From NCBI RefSeq assembly GCF_003112695.1, contig NZ_BFBP01000002.1:436970-500969 (forward strand): 64,000 bases of DNA, written 5' to 3'. Source of the DNA: Azospira sp. I13. Lineage in GTDB: Bacteria > Pseudomonadota > Gammaproteobacteria > Burkholderiales > Rhodocyclaceae. This document shows positions 37,614-46,379 of this stretch, in pieces; the first letter of the stretch is position 1, and each line of letters opens with the position of its first letter. Both the position numbers and the translations under genes were made by a program. The notes under the pieces are model-generated. The model did no database searches. It was given only the letters and a program-made list of their open reading frames with translations, and was not told the DNA's origin.

Positions 37614-39491
37614 ATGAAGTCTGCCTGTCACCTCCCCCAACCGGCGGCCCGCACCCGTTTTCCCATTGCCGCTCTGGCCGGCGTTGTTGCGTTGCTCGGT
37701 GCCTGTGCCTCCCCACCGGCCCGGGAGCCGGCCAAAACCCATCTGCAAGCCGAATCGGTTCCGCCCAGCAGTGGCGCCATTCCCGCCCCCGTGCAACAGA
37801 CCGTGGCCCTGCCCCGGCCGAAGGCGGCACCGCGCACCGAAACCTATTCAGTGGTCGTCAACAACGTCAAGGTGCAGGAACTGCTGTTTGCCCTGGCCCG
37901 GGATGCCCGGCTGAACGTGGACATCCACCCCGGCATCAGCGGCAATGTCACCCTCAACGCCATCGACCAGACCCTGCCCCAGATTCTCAACCGACTCGCC
38001 AAGCAAGTGGACATGCGCTTCGAGCTGGATGGCCCCAATCTGGCGGTGATGCCGGATACGCCCTTCCTGCGTAACTACAAGATCGACTACGTGAATATGA
38101 GCCGGGATACCACCGGCACCGTTTCGGTCACCACCCAGATCGCCACTGCCGCTGCGGGCGTCACCGCCACCACCGGCGCCACTGCTGCGGGGGGCGCCGG
38201 TGCCACGGGGAGCGGCGGCAACAGCTCCGTCACCCGCATCGAGAACAAGGCCCAACACCACTTCTGGGAAACCCTGATCCAGAACGTCAAGGACATCCTG
38301 CGGGAGACCGACAAGGTGCTGCCGGAAGGCTCTTCCGAAACCATCACGGAGCAGAGCAACAGCCAGAACACCAGCGGCACCGGCGCTCCGGCCCCGAGCC
38401 AGGGGCGGGGCAGCAACGCCGCCGGCAGCCTGGTCACCAGCCCCAACGCCGCCACCTTCCAGGCAGCCGGGGCCACCGTGGTCCGTCGCAGCACCTTCCG
38501 GGAAGCCGCCTCCGTCATGGCCCACCCGGAAACCGGCATCATCACCGTGCGGGCCACCGGCCGGCAGCATGAAAAAATCCAGGAATTCCTGGATCAGGTC
38601 ATGAGCAGTGCCAAGCGCCAGGTGCTCATCGAAGCCACCATCGCCGAAGTCCAGCTGGCCCAGAACTACCAGCAAGGCATCAACTGGAGCCGTATTACCG
38701 GCGGCACCGGCTTCTCCTTCACCCAGACCGCCGGCGGCGGCATTGCCGGCCTGCTGGCCATCGGCTACACCAACCCCACCTCCGACGGCATTTTCACCAG
38801 CGCCATCCGCCTGCTGGAGACCTTCGGCACGGTCAAGGTGCTGTCGAGCCCGAAGATCAGCGTGCTCAACAACCAGACGGCGGTGATCAAGGTGGTAGAC
38901 AACCGGGTGTACTTCACCATCAAGGCCGACACCTCCCAGAACCAGGTGAATTCCATCACCACCTACACCAGCACCCTTAACTCGGTGCCCGTCGGTTTCG
39001 TCATGAACGTGACTCCCCAGGTCAGCGACAACGACACCGTGCTGCTCAACATCCGCCCCAGCATCTCCCGGGTGGTCAGCACCATTCAGGACCCCAACCC
39101 GGCGCTGAAGAAGGGCATCAATGGCCTGACGGAGGACATCAAGAGCGAGATTCCCGTCATCCGCACCCGGGAGATGGAATCCGTCCTGCGCGTTGAAAAC
39201 GGCAACATCGCCGTCATGGGCGGCCTGATGGAAGACGTGGTGCGCAACACCGATGATGCCGTGCCCGGACTGTCCCGCCTGCCGGCCATCGGCAGCCTGT
39301 TCGCCCGCCGCGACGACACCACGGAGAAGACCGAGCTGGTCATCTTCCTGCGCCCCATCATCATCCGGGAAGCCAGCATCCACGGCGACTACGCCGGCCT
39401 GCGAGACACCCTGCCCAACCGCGACTTCTTCGGCAACAACCCAGGCCCCCAGCAGCAGCTGGTGCCCTCCGGCATGGGAGCACGGCCATGA
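37614..39491 (+). CDS. mshL: MSHA-type pilus secretin MshL
   Basis: A 625-residue outer-membrane secretin lipoprotein (lipobox LGAC, Cys31). An STN-like domain (about 80-145) precedes a Ser/Gly/Thr-rich insert (about 180-290), and the secretin core (about 310-590) shows VLIEATIAEVQL, VLSSPKISVLNNQTAVIKV and the C-terminal VPGLSRLPAIGSLF. It forms the ring through which the pilus exits. The ATG giving MKSACHLPQ was chosen because it starts a standard lipoprotein signal; 17 further residues upstream are possible. It overlaps mshN by four bases. Confidence 0.95.
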   Translation: MKSACHLPQPAARTRFPIAALAGVVALLGACASPPAREPAKTHLQAESVPPSSGAIPAPVQQTVALPRPKAAPRTETYSVVVNNVKVQELLFALARDARLNVDIHPGISGNVTLNAIDQTLPQILNRLAKQVDMRFELDGPNLAVMPDTPFLRNYKIDYVNMSRDTTGTVSVTTQIATAAAGVTATTGATAAGGAGATGSGGNSSVTRIENKAQHHFWETLIQNVKDILRETDKVLPEGSSETITEQSNSQNTSGTGAPAPSQGRGSNAAGSLVTSPNAATFQAAGATVVRRSTFREAASVMAHPETGIITVRATGRQHEKIQEFLDQVMSSAKRQVLIEATIAEVQLAQNYQQGINWSRITGGTGFSFTQTAGGGIAGLLAIGYTNPTSDGIFTSAIRLLETFGTVKVLSSPKISVLNNQTAVIKVVDNRVYFTIKADTSQNQVNSITTYTSTLNSVPVGFVMNVTPQVSDNDTVLLNIRPSISRVVSTIQDPNPALKKGINGLTEDIKSEIPVIRTREMESVLRVENGNIAVMGGLMEDVVRNTDDAVPGLSRLPAIGSLFARRDDTTEKTELVIFLRPIIIREASIHGDYAGLRDTLPNRDFFGNNPGPQQQLVPSGMGARP

Positions 39492-40756
39492 GCCTGCTCA
39501 TGGATGCCTTGAAGAAGGCGGAAGAAGCCAAGCGCGGCGGCGGCGAATCTCCCGCCCTCCCCCCCGGCTCGGTGACGGAGGTGGATCTGAAACTGGAGCC
39601 GATTCTGCCGGCAGGCGGCGCCCTGCCCAACCTGGACGACCACCTGGACACGGTGGATGCCGACTTGGCCGCTGTCGCCGCCAGCGCCCGCACCCCACCG
39701 CAAGCCTCGGCCGACCGCTCCGCGGCAGCACAGCCGGCGAGCATGACCCACACCCAGGAGGTGGCCATCGAGGCCGAGCGCCAGGGCGCACGCAACCTCT
39801 TCAACGCCAAGATCACCAACGATGCCGGTCCATCGCGGCAGACCAAGATCATCCTGCTCGTCGGCGGGCTGGTCCTCGCCCTCGGGGGCATTGGCGGTTT
39901 CTTCTGGTACCAGTTGCAGGGGCTCAATCCCGGCGGGCTGACCCGCCCGCCGCCACCGGCAGCCGCCATCACCGCCCCTCTCCCGCCGCCAGCCCAGCCG
40001 GTGGCGCCAGTACAGGCCCTGACGCCCCAGCCCGCTCCTGCCACCGCCGCCCCCGCTGCCCTGCCGGAATCGGCCTCGACGAACGCCCCCGAGCCAGTAG
40101 CTCCCGTGCATCGGGAAGCACCGCCGCCCCGCCCCCAGCCGCCCCAGGCGGAAGCCTCCGGCCCGATCCGTCTCAGCCGCGGCAAGCCCCTCGGCAACCC
40201 GGTGCTCGACCAGGCCTACGCCGCCCTGCAACGGGAAGACTTCGCCAGTGCCGCCCAGGGTTACGACAAGGTGCTGCAGGGCGATCCCCGCAACGTCGAT
40301 GCACTCCTGGGATTGGCGACCATCGCCGGGCGCGAAGGGCAGTTGCAGCGGTCCGAAGCGCTTTACCAGAAGGCCCTGGAGGCCGACCCGAAAAATCCGG
40401 TGGCACTGGCCGGGCTCAGCACCCTCAGCGGCAGTAGCGACGGGGCGGCAGAAAGCCGCCTGAAGACCATCATCGCCAGCCAGCCGGAAGCGGGCCACGC
40501 CTACTTCGCCCTGGGCAATCTGTACGCCCGCCAGAACCGCTGGAGCGAGGCCCAGCAGGCTTATTTCAAGTCCCTCGGGGCTGACAGTGAAAACCCGGAC
40601 TACCTGTTCAACCTGGCGGTCAGCCTGGATCACCTGCGCCAGATCCGCCCCGCCCTGCAGTATTACCAGGCGGCCCTGGGCGCCGCCGAATCCCGGCCGG
40701 CCGCCTTCGACAAGGAAACGGCCCGCCGCCGGCTCCAGGAACTGAGCCCGCCATGA
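39488..40756 (+). CDS. mshN: MshN-like TPR pilus biogenesis protein
   Basis: A 422-residue protein with the typical beginning MSLLMDALKKAEEAKR found in GspB/MshN-like proteins. A single membrane helix (about 119-139) and a Pro/Ala-rich linker lead to three or four TPR repeats (about 235-415; examples AYAALQREDFASAAQGYDKV and YFALGNLYARQNRWSEA). It overlaps its neighbours by four bases on both sides (ATGA). It is probably an inner-membrane scaffold linking assembly ATPase and secretin; that role is inferred. Confidence 0.88.
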   Translation: MSLLMDALKKAEEAKRGGGESPALPPGSVTEVDLKLEPILPAGGALPNLDDHLDTVDADLAAVAASARTPPQASADRSAAAQPASMTHTQEVAIEAERQGARNLFNAKITNDAGPSRQTKIILLVGGLVLALGGIGGFFWYQLQGLNPGGLTRPPPPAAAITAPLPPPAQPVAPVQALTPQPAPATAAPAALPESASTNAPEPVAPVHREAPPPRPQPPQAEASGPIRLSRGKPLGNPVLDQAYAALQREDFASAAQGYDKVLQGDPRNVDALLGLATIAGREGQLQRSEALYQKALEADPKNPVALAGLSTLSGSSDGAAESRLKTIIASQPEAGHAYFALGNLYARQNRWSEAQQAYFKSLGADSENPDYLFNLAVSLDHLRQIRPALQYYQAALGAAESRPAAFDKETARRRLQELSPP

Positions 40757-42459
40757 ACGCCCCCAGCCCCCAGCGCCGGCCCCTGGGCCAGATTCTCATC
40801 GCCCAGGGCATCATCTCCGAAGACCAGCTGCGCATCGCCCTGCTGGAGCAGATGAAATCCAACCAGCCGGTGGGCAAGCTGCTGGTTTCCCTCGGTTTCG
40901 TTTCCGAAACCACCCTGCGGGAGGCCCTCTCCGAGAGCCTGGGCAAGCGCTCCATCGACCTCTCCCGGGCCGTGGTGGACCCTTCGGCCCTGAAACTGGT
41001 ACCGCGGGATCTGGCCAAACGCCACCACATCATTCCCCTGGATTTCGACGCGGATACCCATCGCCTGACCTTGGCCCTGTCGGACATCAACGACATCGTG
41101 GCCCTAGACAAGGTGCGGGGGCAGCTCCACGAGGAGTTGGAAATCGAGACCCTGCTGGCCGGGGAATCGGAAATCGACCGGGCCATCGACCAGTACTACG
41201 GCTACGAACTGTCCATCGACGGCATCCTGCACGAGATCGAAACCGGCGAGATCGACTGGAAGAGCCTGCAATCGTCCTCCGACGAATACAGCCAGCCGGT
41301 GGTGCGGCTGATCGATGCCATTCTGGCCGATGCGGTGAAGCGGGATGCCTCCGACGTGCACTTCGAGCCGGAAGCCAACTTTCTGCGCATCCGCTATCGC
41401 ATCGACGGCATGCTGCGGCAGATCCGCGCCCTGCATAAGTCCTACTGGCCCGCCATGGCGGTGCGTATCAAGGTCATGAGCGGCATGAACATCGCCGAGA
41501 CCCGGGCGCCCCAGGACGGTCGCATCAATCTGGTCTTGAGCGGCCGCCAGGTGGACTTCCGGGTGGCCTCCCAGCCCACCATTCACGGCGAAAACGTGGT
41601 GCTGCGCATCCTCGACCGGCAGAAGGGCATCGTCCCTCTGGAAGGCCTGGGCCTGGCGGAAGACCATCTGGACCTGCTCAAGCTGATGATCGCCCGGCCC
41701 GAAGGCATCATTCTGGTCACCGGCCCCACCGGCAGCGGCAAGACCACCACCCTCTATTCGGTGCTCAACCACATCAACTCCGAGGGCGTGAACATCATGA
41801 CCCTGGAAGATCCGGTGGAGTACCCCATGGCCCTGGTGCGCCAGACCTCGGTGGCCGAATCGGCCAAGCTGGATTTCGCCAACGGCATCCGCTCCATGAT
41901 GCGCCAGGACCCGGACGTCATCCTGGTGGGCGAAATCCGCGATGCGGATACGGCCGAAATGGCCTTCCGCGCTGCCATGACCGGCCATCAGGTGTATTCC
42001 ACCCTGCACACCAACTCGGCCATCGGCGCCATTCCCCGGCTGCTCGACATCGGCGTGCTGCCGGACCTGATGGCCGGCAACATCATCGGCATCGTCGCCC
42101 AGCGTCTGGTGCGCCGCCTCTGCCTCAACTGCAAGACGCCCTACCAGGCGGAGGCCCATGAATCCCGCCTGCTGGGCATTCCCGCCGAGGGCCCGCGGCC
42201 GGTCATCTACCGCCCCTGCGGTTGCGAGCGTTGCGATTTCCAGGGCTATCGGGGCCGTATCGGCATCATGGAACTGCTGCGCATGACGCCCACCATGGAC
42301 GAACTGATTGCCCACCGGGCCACTGCCCGGGAGATTCGCAACGAGGCAGCCCGCCAGGGTTTCCGCCCCCTGGCAGACGACGGTCTGCGCCGCGTGCTGG
42401 ATGGCTCCACCTCCCTGGAAGAACTCTCCCGCGTGGTGGATCTCACCGACCGGATGTAA
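40753..42459 (+). CDS. mshE: Pilus extension ATPase MshE (GspE/PilB family)
   Basis: A 568-residue hexameric ATPase powering pilus assembly. The N-terminal MshEN domain (about 8-65) has the two-part motif RRPLGQILIAQGIISEDQL ... PVGKLLVSLGF, the form known to bind c-di-GMP in V. cholerae MshE. The catalytic part has Walker A GPTGSGKTTTLYS (near 324), the Asp box LEDPVEYP, Walker B DPDVILVGEIRD and a zinc tetracysteine (CLNC ... CGCERC). It overlaps mshN by four bases; mshG follows after 27. Confidence 0.96.
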   Translation: MNAPSPQRRPLGQILIAQGIISEDQLRIALLEQMKSNQPVGKLLVSLGFVSETTLREALSESLGKRSIDLSRAVVDPSALKLVPRDLAKRHHIIPLDFDADTHRLTLALSDINDIVALDKVRGQLHEELEIETLLAGESEIDRAIDQYYGYELSIDGILHEIETGEIDWKSLQSSSDEYSQPVVRLIDAILADAVKRDASDVHFEPEANFLRIRYRIDGMLRQIRALHKSYWPAMAVRIKVMSGMNIAETRAPQDGRINLVLSGRQVDFRVASQPTIHGENVVLRILDRQKGIVPLEGLGLAEDHLDLLKLMIARPEGIILVTGPTGSGKTTTLYSVLNHINSEGVNIMTLEDPVEYPMALVRQTSVAESAKLDFANGIRSMMRQDPDVILVGEIRDADTAEMAFRAAMTGHQVYSTLHTNSAIGAIPRLLDIGVLPDLMAGNIIGIVAQRLVRRLCLNCKTPYQAEAHESRLLGIPAEGPRPVIYRPCGCERCDFQGYRGRIGIMELLRMTPTMDELIAHRATAREIRNEAARQGFRPLADDGLRRVLDGSTSLEELSRVVDLTDRM

Positions 42460-42486
42460 GCCCCGGGAACCTGGGACCAAGCGACC

Positions 42487-43686
42487 ATGGCCATTTTCAA
42501 CTACAAGGCGGTAGACCCGGAGGGGCGACTGATCCAGGGGCGCCTGGATGCCATCAATCTGGTGGACCTGGAAATGCGCCTGAAGCGCATGGAAATGGAC
42601 CTGGTCAGCGGCACCCCGGTGAGCAGCTGGGACCTGTTCGGCGGCTCCGTGCCCCGCCGGGAGCTGATCAACTTCTGCTTCCACCTGGAGCAGCTCAACC
42701 GGGCCGGCGTGCCCATTCTGGAAGGCCTGGCGGACCTGCGGGACTCCCTCGAACATCCGCGCTTCCGGGAAGTGGTGGCCAGTCTCATCGAATCCATCGA
42801 AGGTGGCCACACCCTCTCCCAGGCCATGGCGGACCATCGGCAAGTCTTCTCCAAGGTTTTCGTCAGCCTGGTCAAGGCGGGGGAACTCACCGGCCGGCTT
42901 TCCGAAGTGCTGCAAAGCCTCACCGAATCCCTCAAGTGGGAGGACGAAATTGCCTCCCACACCAAGAAGCTCATCATGTACCCGGCCTTTGTCGGCACGA
43001 TCGTCCTCGGCGCCACCTTCTTCCTGATGATCTACATGGTGCCCCAACTCAAGCAGTTCGTGCGCAACATGGGGCAGGAACTGCCGCCCCAGACCAAGGC
43101 CCTGTTCTTCGTCTCCGACCTACTGGTGAATTACTGGTACATCGCCTTGCTGCTGCCGGTATTCGCCCTGGCGCTGCTACAGTTCCTGCTGCGCACCAAC
43201 CCGTTGGTGCGGCACCGTTTCGACGCCTTCAAGCTGCGGATACCGGTCTTCGGCCCGATCCTGAAGAAGATCATTCTCTCCCGCTTCGCCAACACCTTCG
43301 CCCTGCTCTACGCGTCGGGCATTCCCATTCTGGATTCCATCCGCACCACCCAGGAGGTGGTAGGCAACCAGGTCATCCGCAAGGGCCTGGAAAAGGTGGA
43401 AGAGCTGATCGGCGAGGGCCAGAACGTCACCACCGCCTTCCACACCATCGGCCTCTTTCCGCCCCTGGTCATCCGCATGTTGCGGGTCGGCGAAAATACC
43501 GGCTCCCTGGATACGGCACTGCGCAACGTCAGCTATTTCTTCAACCGGGACGTCAAGGAATCGGTGGACAAGATCCAGACCCTCATCGAGCCGGCCCTGA
43601 CCCTGGTCCTGGGTTCCGTGCTGGGCTGGATCATGCTCGCTGTCCTCGGGCCGGTGTATGACGTGATCAGCAAGATCAAGACCTGA
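42487..43686 (+). CDS. mshG: Pilus inner-membrane platform protein MshG (GspF/PilC family)
   Basis: A 399-residue polytopic protein with two GspF domains (about 60-185 and 265-390) and three membrane helices (near 170-190, 218-238 and 370-390). Marks are YKAVDPEGRLIQGRLDA at the start, AGVPILEGL, and LYASGIPILDSIRTTQEVVGN. It is the membrane platform on which the MshE motor acts. The length is typical for the family. Confidence 0.95.
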   Translation: MAIFNYKAVDPEGRLIQGRLDAINLVDLEMRLKRMEMDLVSGTPVSSWDLFGGSVPRRELINFCFHLEQLNRAGVPILEGLADLRDSLEHPRFREVVASLIESIEGGHTLSQAMADHRQVFSKVFVSLVKAGELTGRLSEVLQSLTESLKWEDEIASHTKKLIMYPAFVGTIVLGATFFLMIYMVPQLKQFVRNMGQELPPQTKALFFVSDLLVNYWYIALLLPVFALALLQFLLRTNPLVRHRFDAFKLRIPVFGPILKKIILSRFANTFALLYASGIPILDSIRTTQEVVGNQVIRKGLEKVEELIGEGQNVTTAFHTIGLFPPLVIRMLRVGENTGSLDTALRNVSYFFNRDVKESVDKIQTLIEPALTLVLGSVLGWIMLAVLGPVYDVISKIKT

Positions 43687-43697
43687 GAACGGCCGCC

Positions 43698-45224
43698 ATG
43701 ACCCAACGCCATCTTCTTTACCTGTCGGCCCAGCAGCTTTCCGCCTTCCCCTGGAAGGGCGGCCGGCTGGGCGTGCAGACCAGCTTCCCGGCCACTACCG
43801 AAGGACTGGCCGCTTTTCACGACTATCTGCAATCCCGGCGGGACCACCTCTTTTACCTGCTGCTGAACATCGCCGACGAAGGCTTCCAGTTCGAAACCAT
43901 TCCCTTCCTCCAGGGCCGGGACAGAGACGTTGTCCTCAAGCGCAAGCTGGGCCAGTACTTCTTCGCCACCAACCTTTCCCTGGCCCTGCGCCTGGGCTTC
44001 GACAAGGGCCGGCGCAAGGATGAGCGGCTGCTGCTGGCGGGCTTTACCAATGCCCAGGCGGTGTCGCCCTGGCTCTCGGTGCTGCAATCCCTGGACGTAG
44101 CCCTGGCCGGCATCTATTCCCAGGCCCTGCTGGGCAGCCGGCTGCTGAGGAAGCTCAAGGTGCCCGACGGCCCCTGCCTGCTGCTCACCCTGCAGGACCA
44201 CAGCCTGCGCCAGAGCTTCTACGACGAGGGCGAACTGCGCTTCTCCCGCCTCGCCCCTCTCCACGACTCCAGCATCGGCGGCATCAGCCAGGCCCTGGCA
44301 ACGGAAGCCGCCAAGATGCACCAATACCTGGTCAGCCAGCGCCAGATCGCCCGGGGCCAGCCACTCAGGGCCCTGGCCCTGGTTCATCCCCAGGCGGCCA
44401 AGAGCGTAGCGGCTGCCAGTGCCGGCAACCCGGCCATCGAACTCCAGGTGCTCACCACCGACGAGGCGGCGCGGGCAATCGGCCTGAACGCCGGGCTCGC
44501 CGACAGCCGCAGCGAAATCCTCTTCCTCCACCTGCTGGCCACCCAGCCGCCAGCCCAGCAATTTGCCGACGGGGAACTGCGCCACAACTACCGCATCTGG
44601 CAGCTCAAAAAAGCACTTTCCAGCGGCGGCCTGCTGGTCCTGCTGGCCTGCCTGCTGTTTGCCGGCAAGCACTTCTACGATACAACCCGGCTGCAGGAGC
44701 AGACTGACCAGATCCAGGCCGAGGCGGCCCAAGCCAGCCAGCGCTATAACGATGTGGCGCGCACCTTCCCGCCGCTCCCCCTGGATAACGAAACCCTGCG
44801 CCAGGTAATCAACCGCTACCAGACCCTGGAACAGCAATCCGGCACGCCCCTCGGACTTTACCGTGCCCTCAGCCGCGGGCTGGAGGCCGCCCCCCAGGTG
44901 GACGTGGATGCCATCGCCTGGCAACGGGGCGCCCTGCCCGGCACCCCGGTGGCCGTCGGCAACAACCTGCCCGGGGATGAAAGCGCCCTGGTCAAGGGCG
45001 CCATCCCCATGGGGCCCCAGACCAATCCCCGCCAGGTGCTGGCCCTTTTCGAGCGATTCCTCACCGCCCTGCGGCGCGACCCGCAGCTTCAGGTCACGGT
45101 ACAGCAGCAGCCTTTCGACGTGGAATCCGGCAAGGCCCTGAAGGGCGGCAGCGGCGAAAGCACGCCGGTACGCCCGGAGCCCCGGCCCTTCACCATTCTG
45201 ATTACCCGGCGGGTGGCCCCATGA
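43698..45224 (+). CDS. PilM/PilN-like pilus assembly protein (GspL-like, MshI position)
   Basis: A 508-residue protein that looks like the PilM-PilN (or GspL) unit in one chain. The N-terminal cytoplasmic part (about 1-300) contains FETIPFLQGRDRDVVLKRKLGQ and a membrane helix lies at about 310-328 (GGLLVLLACLLFAGKHF). A coiled coil and a periplasmic alpha/beta part (about 330-508) end in PFTILITRR. It follows mshG by 11 bases and overlaps the next gene by four. Its position matches MshI of the MSHA locus, but it is longer and the assignment rests on layout only. Confidence 0.75.
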   Translation: MTQRHLLYLSAQQLSAFPWKGGRLGVQTSFPATTEGLAAFHDYLQSRRDHLFYLLLNIADEGFQFETIPFLQGRDRDVVLKRKLGQYFFATNLSLALRLGFDKGRRKDERLLLAGFTNAQAVSPWLSVLQSLDVALAGIYSQALLGSRLLRKLKVPDGPCLLLTLQDHSLRQSFYDEGELRFSRLAPLHDSSIGGISQALATEAAKMHQYLVSQRQIARGQPLRALALVHPQAAKSVAAASAGNPAIELQVLTTDEAARAIGLNAGLADSRSEILFLHLLATQPPAQQFADGELRHNYRIWQLKKALSSGGLLVLLACLLFAGKHFYDTTRLQEQTDQIQAEAAQASQRYNDVARTFPPLPLDNETLRQVINRYQTLEQQSGTPLGLYRALSRGLEAAPQVDVDAIAWQRGALPGTPVAVGNNLPGDESALVKGAIPMGPQTNPRQVLALFERFLTALRRDPQLQVTVQQQPFDVESGKALKGGSGESTPVRPEPRPFTILITRRVAP

Positions 45225-45820
45225 ACATCACACCCAAGGACTGGCGCAAGCTCGGACTCAGCCTCGCCCTCTGCCTGGGCTTCTGCCTGGCGGGGGCCGC
45301 CCTCGTCCTGCTCTCCCTCGATCGCCACAAGCAGGCCCGGGCGCAGCAGGCAAGCGCCCAGACCCAGCGCAACCAGGCCCTGGGCAAGCTGAAACAGGTC
45401 AGCGAGGAAGAGAGTGAAATCAAGCTGAAGAGCGCCCTCTACAGCAATCTGGCCGCCCGCGGCATGGTCGGGGAAGAGCAGCGCCTGGAGTGGGTGGAGC
45501 TGCTGCGCAGCATCAAGGACAACCGCCGCCTGCTCGACATCCAGTACGAATTCGCTCCGCAACAGCCCCTGGGCAACAGCCCCGGGGCCTGGGGCTTCTA
45601 CGCCAGCACCATGAAACTGCAACTGCAGCTGCTGCACGAGGAAGACCTGCTGAATGTCCTGGCGGACCTGCGCAACACCGCCAAGGCCCTGGTACTGGTG
45701 CGCTCCTGCGAGGTCAGCCGTCAGCCCCGGATGGTGGCCGAGCCCACCGCCCTGCATCCCAACCTCCAGGCCCAATGCACCCTGGACTGGGTCACCCTGC
45801 GCGGCCCTGCCCCCCGCTGA
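45221..45820 (+). CDS. PilO/MshJ-like pilus assembly protein
   Basis: A 199-residue protein with a short cytoplasmic start, one membrane helix (about 11-33), a coiled coil (about 35-75) and a small periplasmic domain, which is the layout of PilO/GspM/MshJ alignment-complex proteins. It overlaps the preceding gene by four bases (ATGA). It has no strong motif, so the call rests on size, topology and place in the operon. Confidence 0.68.
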   Translation: MNITPKDWRKLGLSLALCLGFCLAGAALVLLSLDRHKQARAQQASAQTQRNQALGKLKQVSEEESEIKLKSALYSNLAARGMVGEEQRLEWVELLRSIKDNRRLLDIQYEFAPQQPLGNSPGAWGFYASTMKLQLQLLHEEDLLNVLADLRNTAKALVLVRSCEVSRQPRMVAEPTALHPNLQAQCTLDWVTLRGPAPR

Positions 45821-45835
45821 CCCCGGAGAAACACC

Positions 45836-46375
45836 ATGCCCCTCCTGTCATCCGGTCACCCGCTGCCCGCCATCCGCCGGCAGGATTGCTGCCCCCGGCA
45901 AGTCCGCCACGGCCTGCTGGCCCTACTGCTCTGGAGCGTGCTGGCTCCCGCCACCGTACTGGCGGACGACGGCAACCTGGGGCGACTGTTCTTCACTCCG
46001 GAGCGGCGCCAGGCCCTGGACCGGCAACGTCTTTACAACATTCCCGACAGCGCCCCAGCAGCGGAAGAGCCGGTGCTCACCCTGAACGGCATCGTCAAGC
46101 GATCCAGCGGCAAACGCACCGCCTGGATCAACGGGGTGGCCCAGCACGACGATGAAAACCTGGTGGGCGTGCGGGTCGTTCCCGGCCAGGCCCGCCCGGC
46201 CGACACCCGCCTGCAGGAAGCCGGCACCCGGCCCATCCCCCTGAATGTGGGGGATTCCCTCCACCGGGGCACCAATGAAGCGGTGGGACTGCTGCCCAGC
46301 GGCAGCCTGCTGCGGGTACCGCCAGCCCCTCCGGCAGCCCGCCCCCCTACTACGGCGGCTCGCCCCGCCCCCTAA
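45836..46375 (+). CDS. PilP/MshK-like periplasmic pilus protein
   Basis: A 179-residue exported protein. A hydrophobic segment (about 26-44, ending VLADDG) is a signal peptide or anchor. The mature part has LGRLFFTPERRQALDRQR and the strand-rich LTLNGIVKRSSGKRTAWING, a pattern seen in MshK-like proteins. The tail is Pro/Ala-rich. It starts 15 bases after the PilO-like gene and ends 4 bases before the large pilin-like gene. Related proteins bridge the inner-membrane complex and the secretin. Confidence 0.65.
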   Translation: MPLLSSGHPLPAIRRQDCCPRQVRHGLLALLLWSVLAPATVLADDGNLGRLFFTPERRQALDRQRLYNIPDSAPAAEEPVLTLNGIVKRSSGKRTAWINGVAQHDDENLVGVRVVPGQARPADTRLQEAGTRPIPLNVGDSLHRGTNEAVGLLPSGSLLRVPPAPPAARPPTTAARPAP

Positions 46376-46379
46376 CGCC

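Noticed and set aside
37848-39383. 511-codon minus-strand frame opposite mshL
   Set aside because: It is a shadow of the secretin gene; Asp/Gly/His-rich composition and no motif.
41104-43047. 647-codon minus-strand frame opposite mshE and mshG
   Set aside because: It covers two clear pilus genes and has the antisense composition seen elsewhere in the window.
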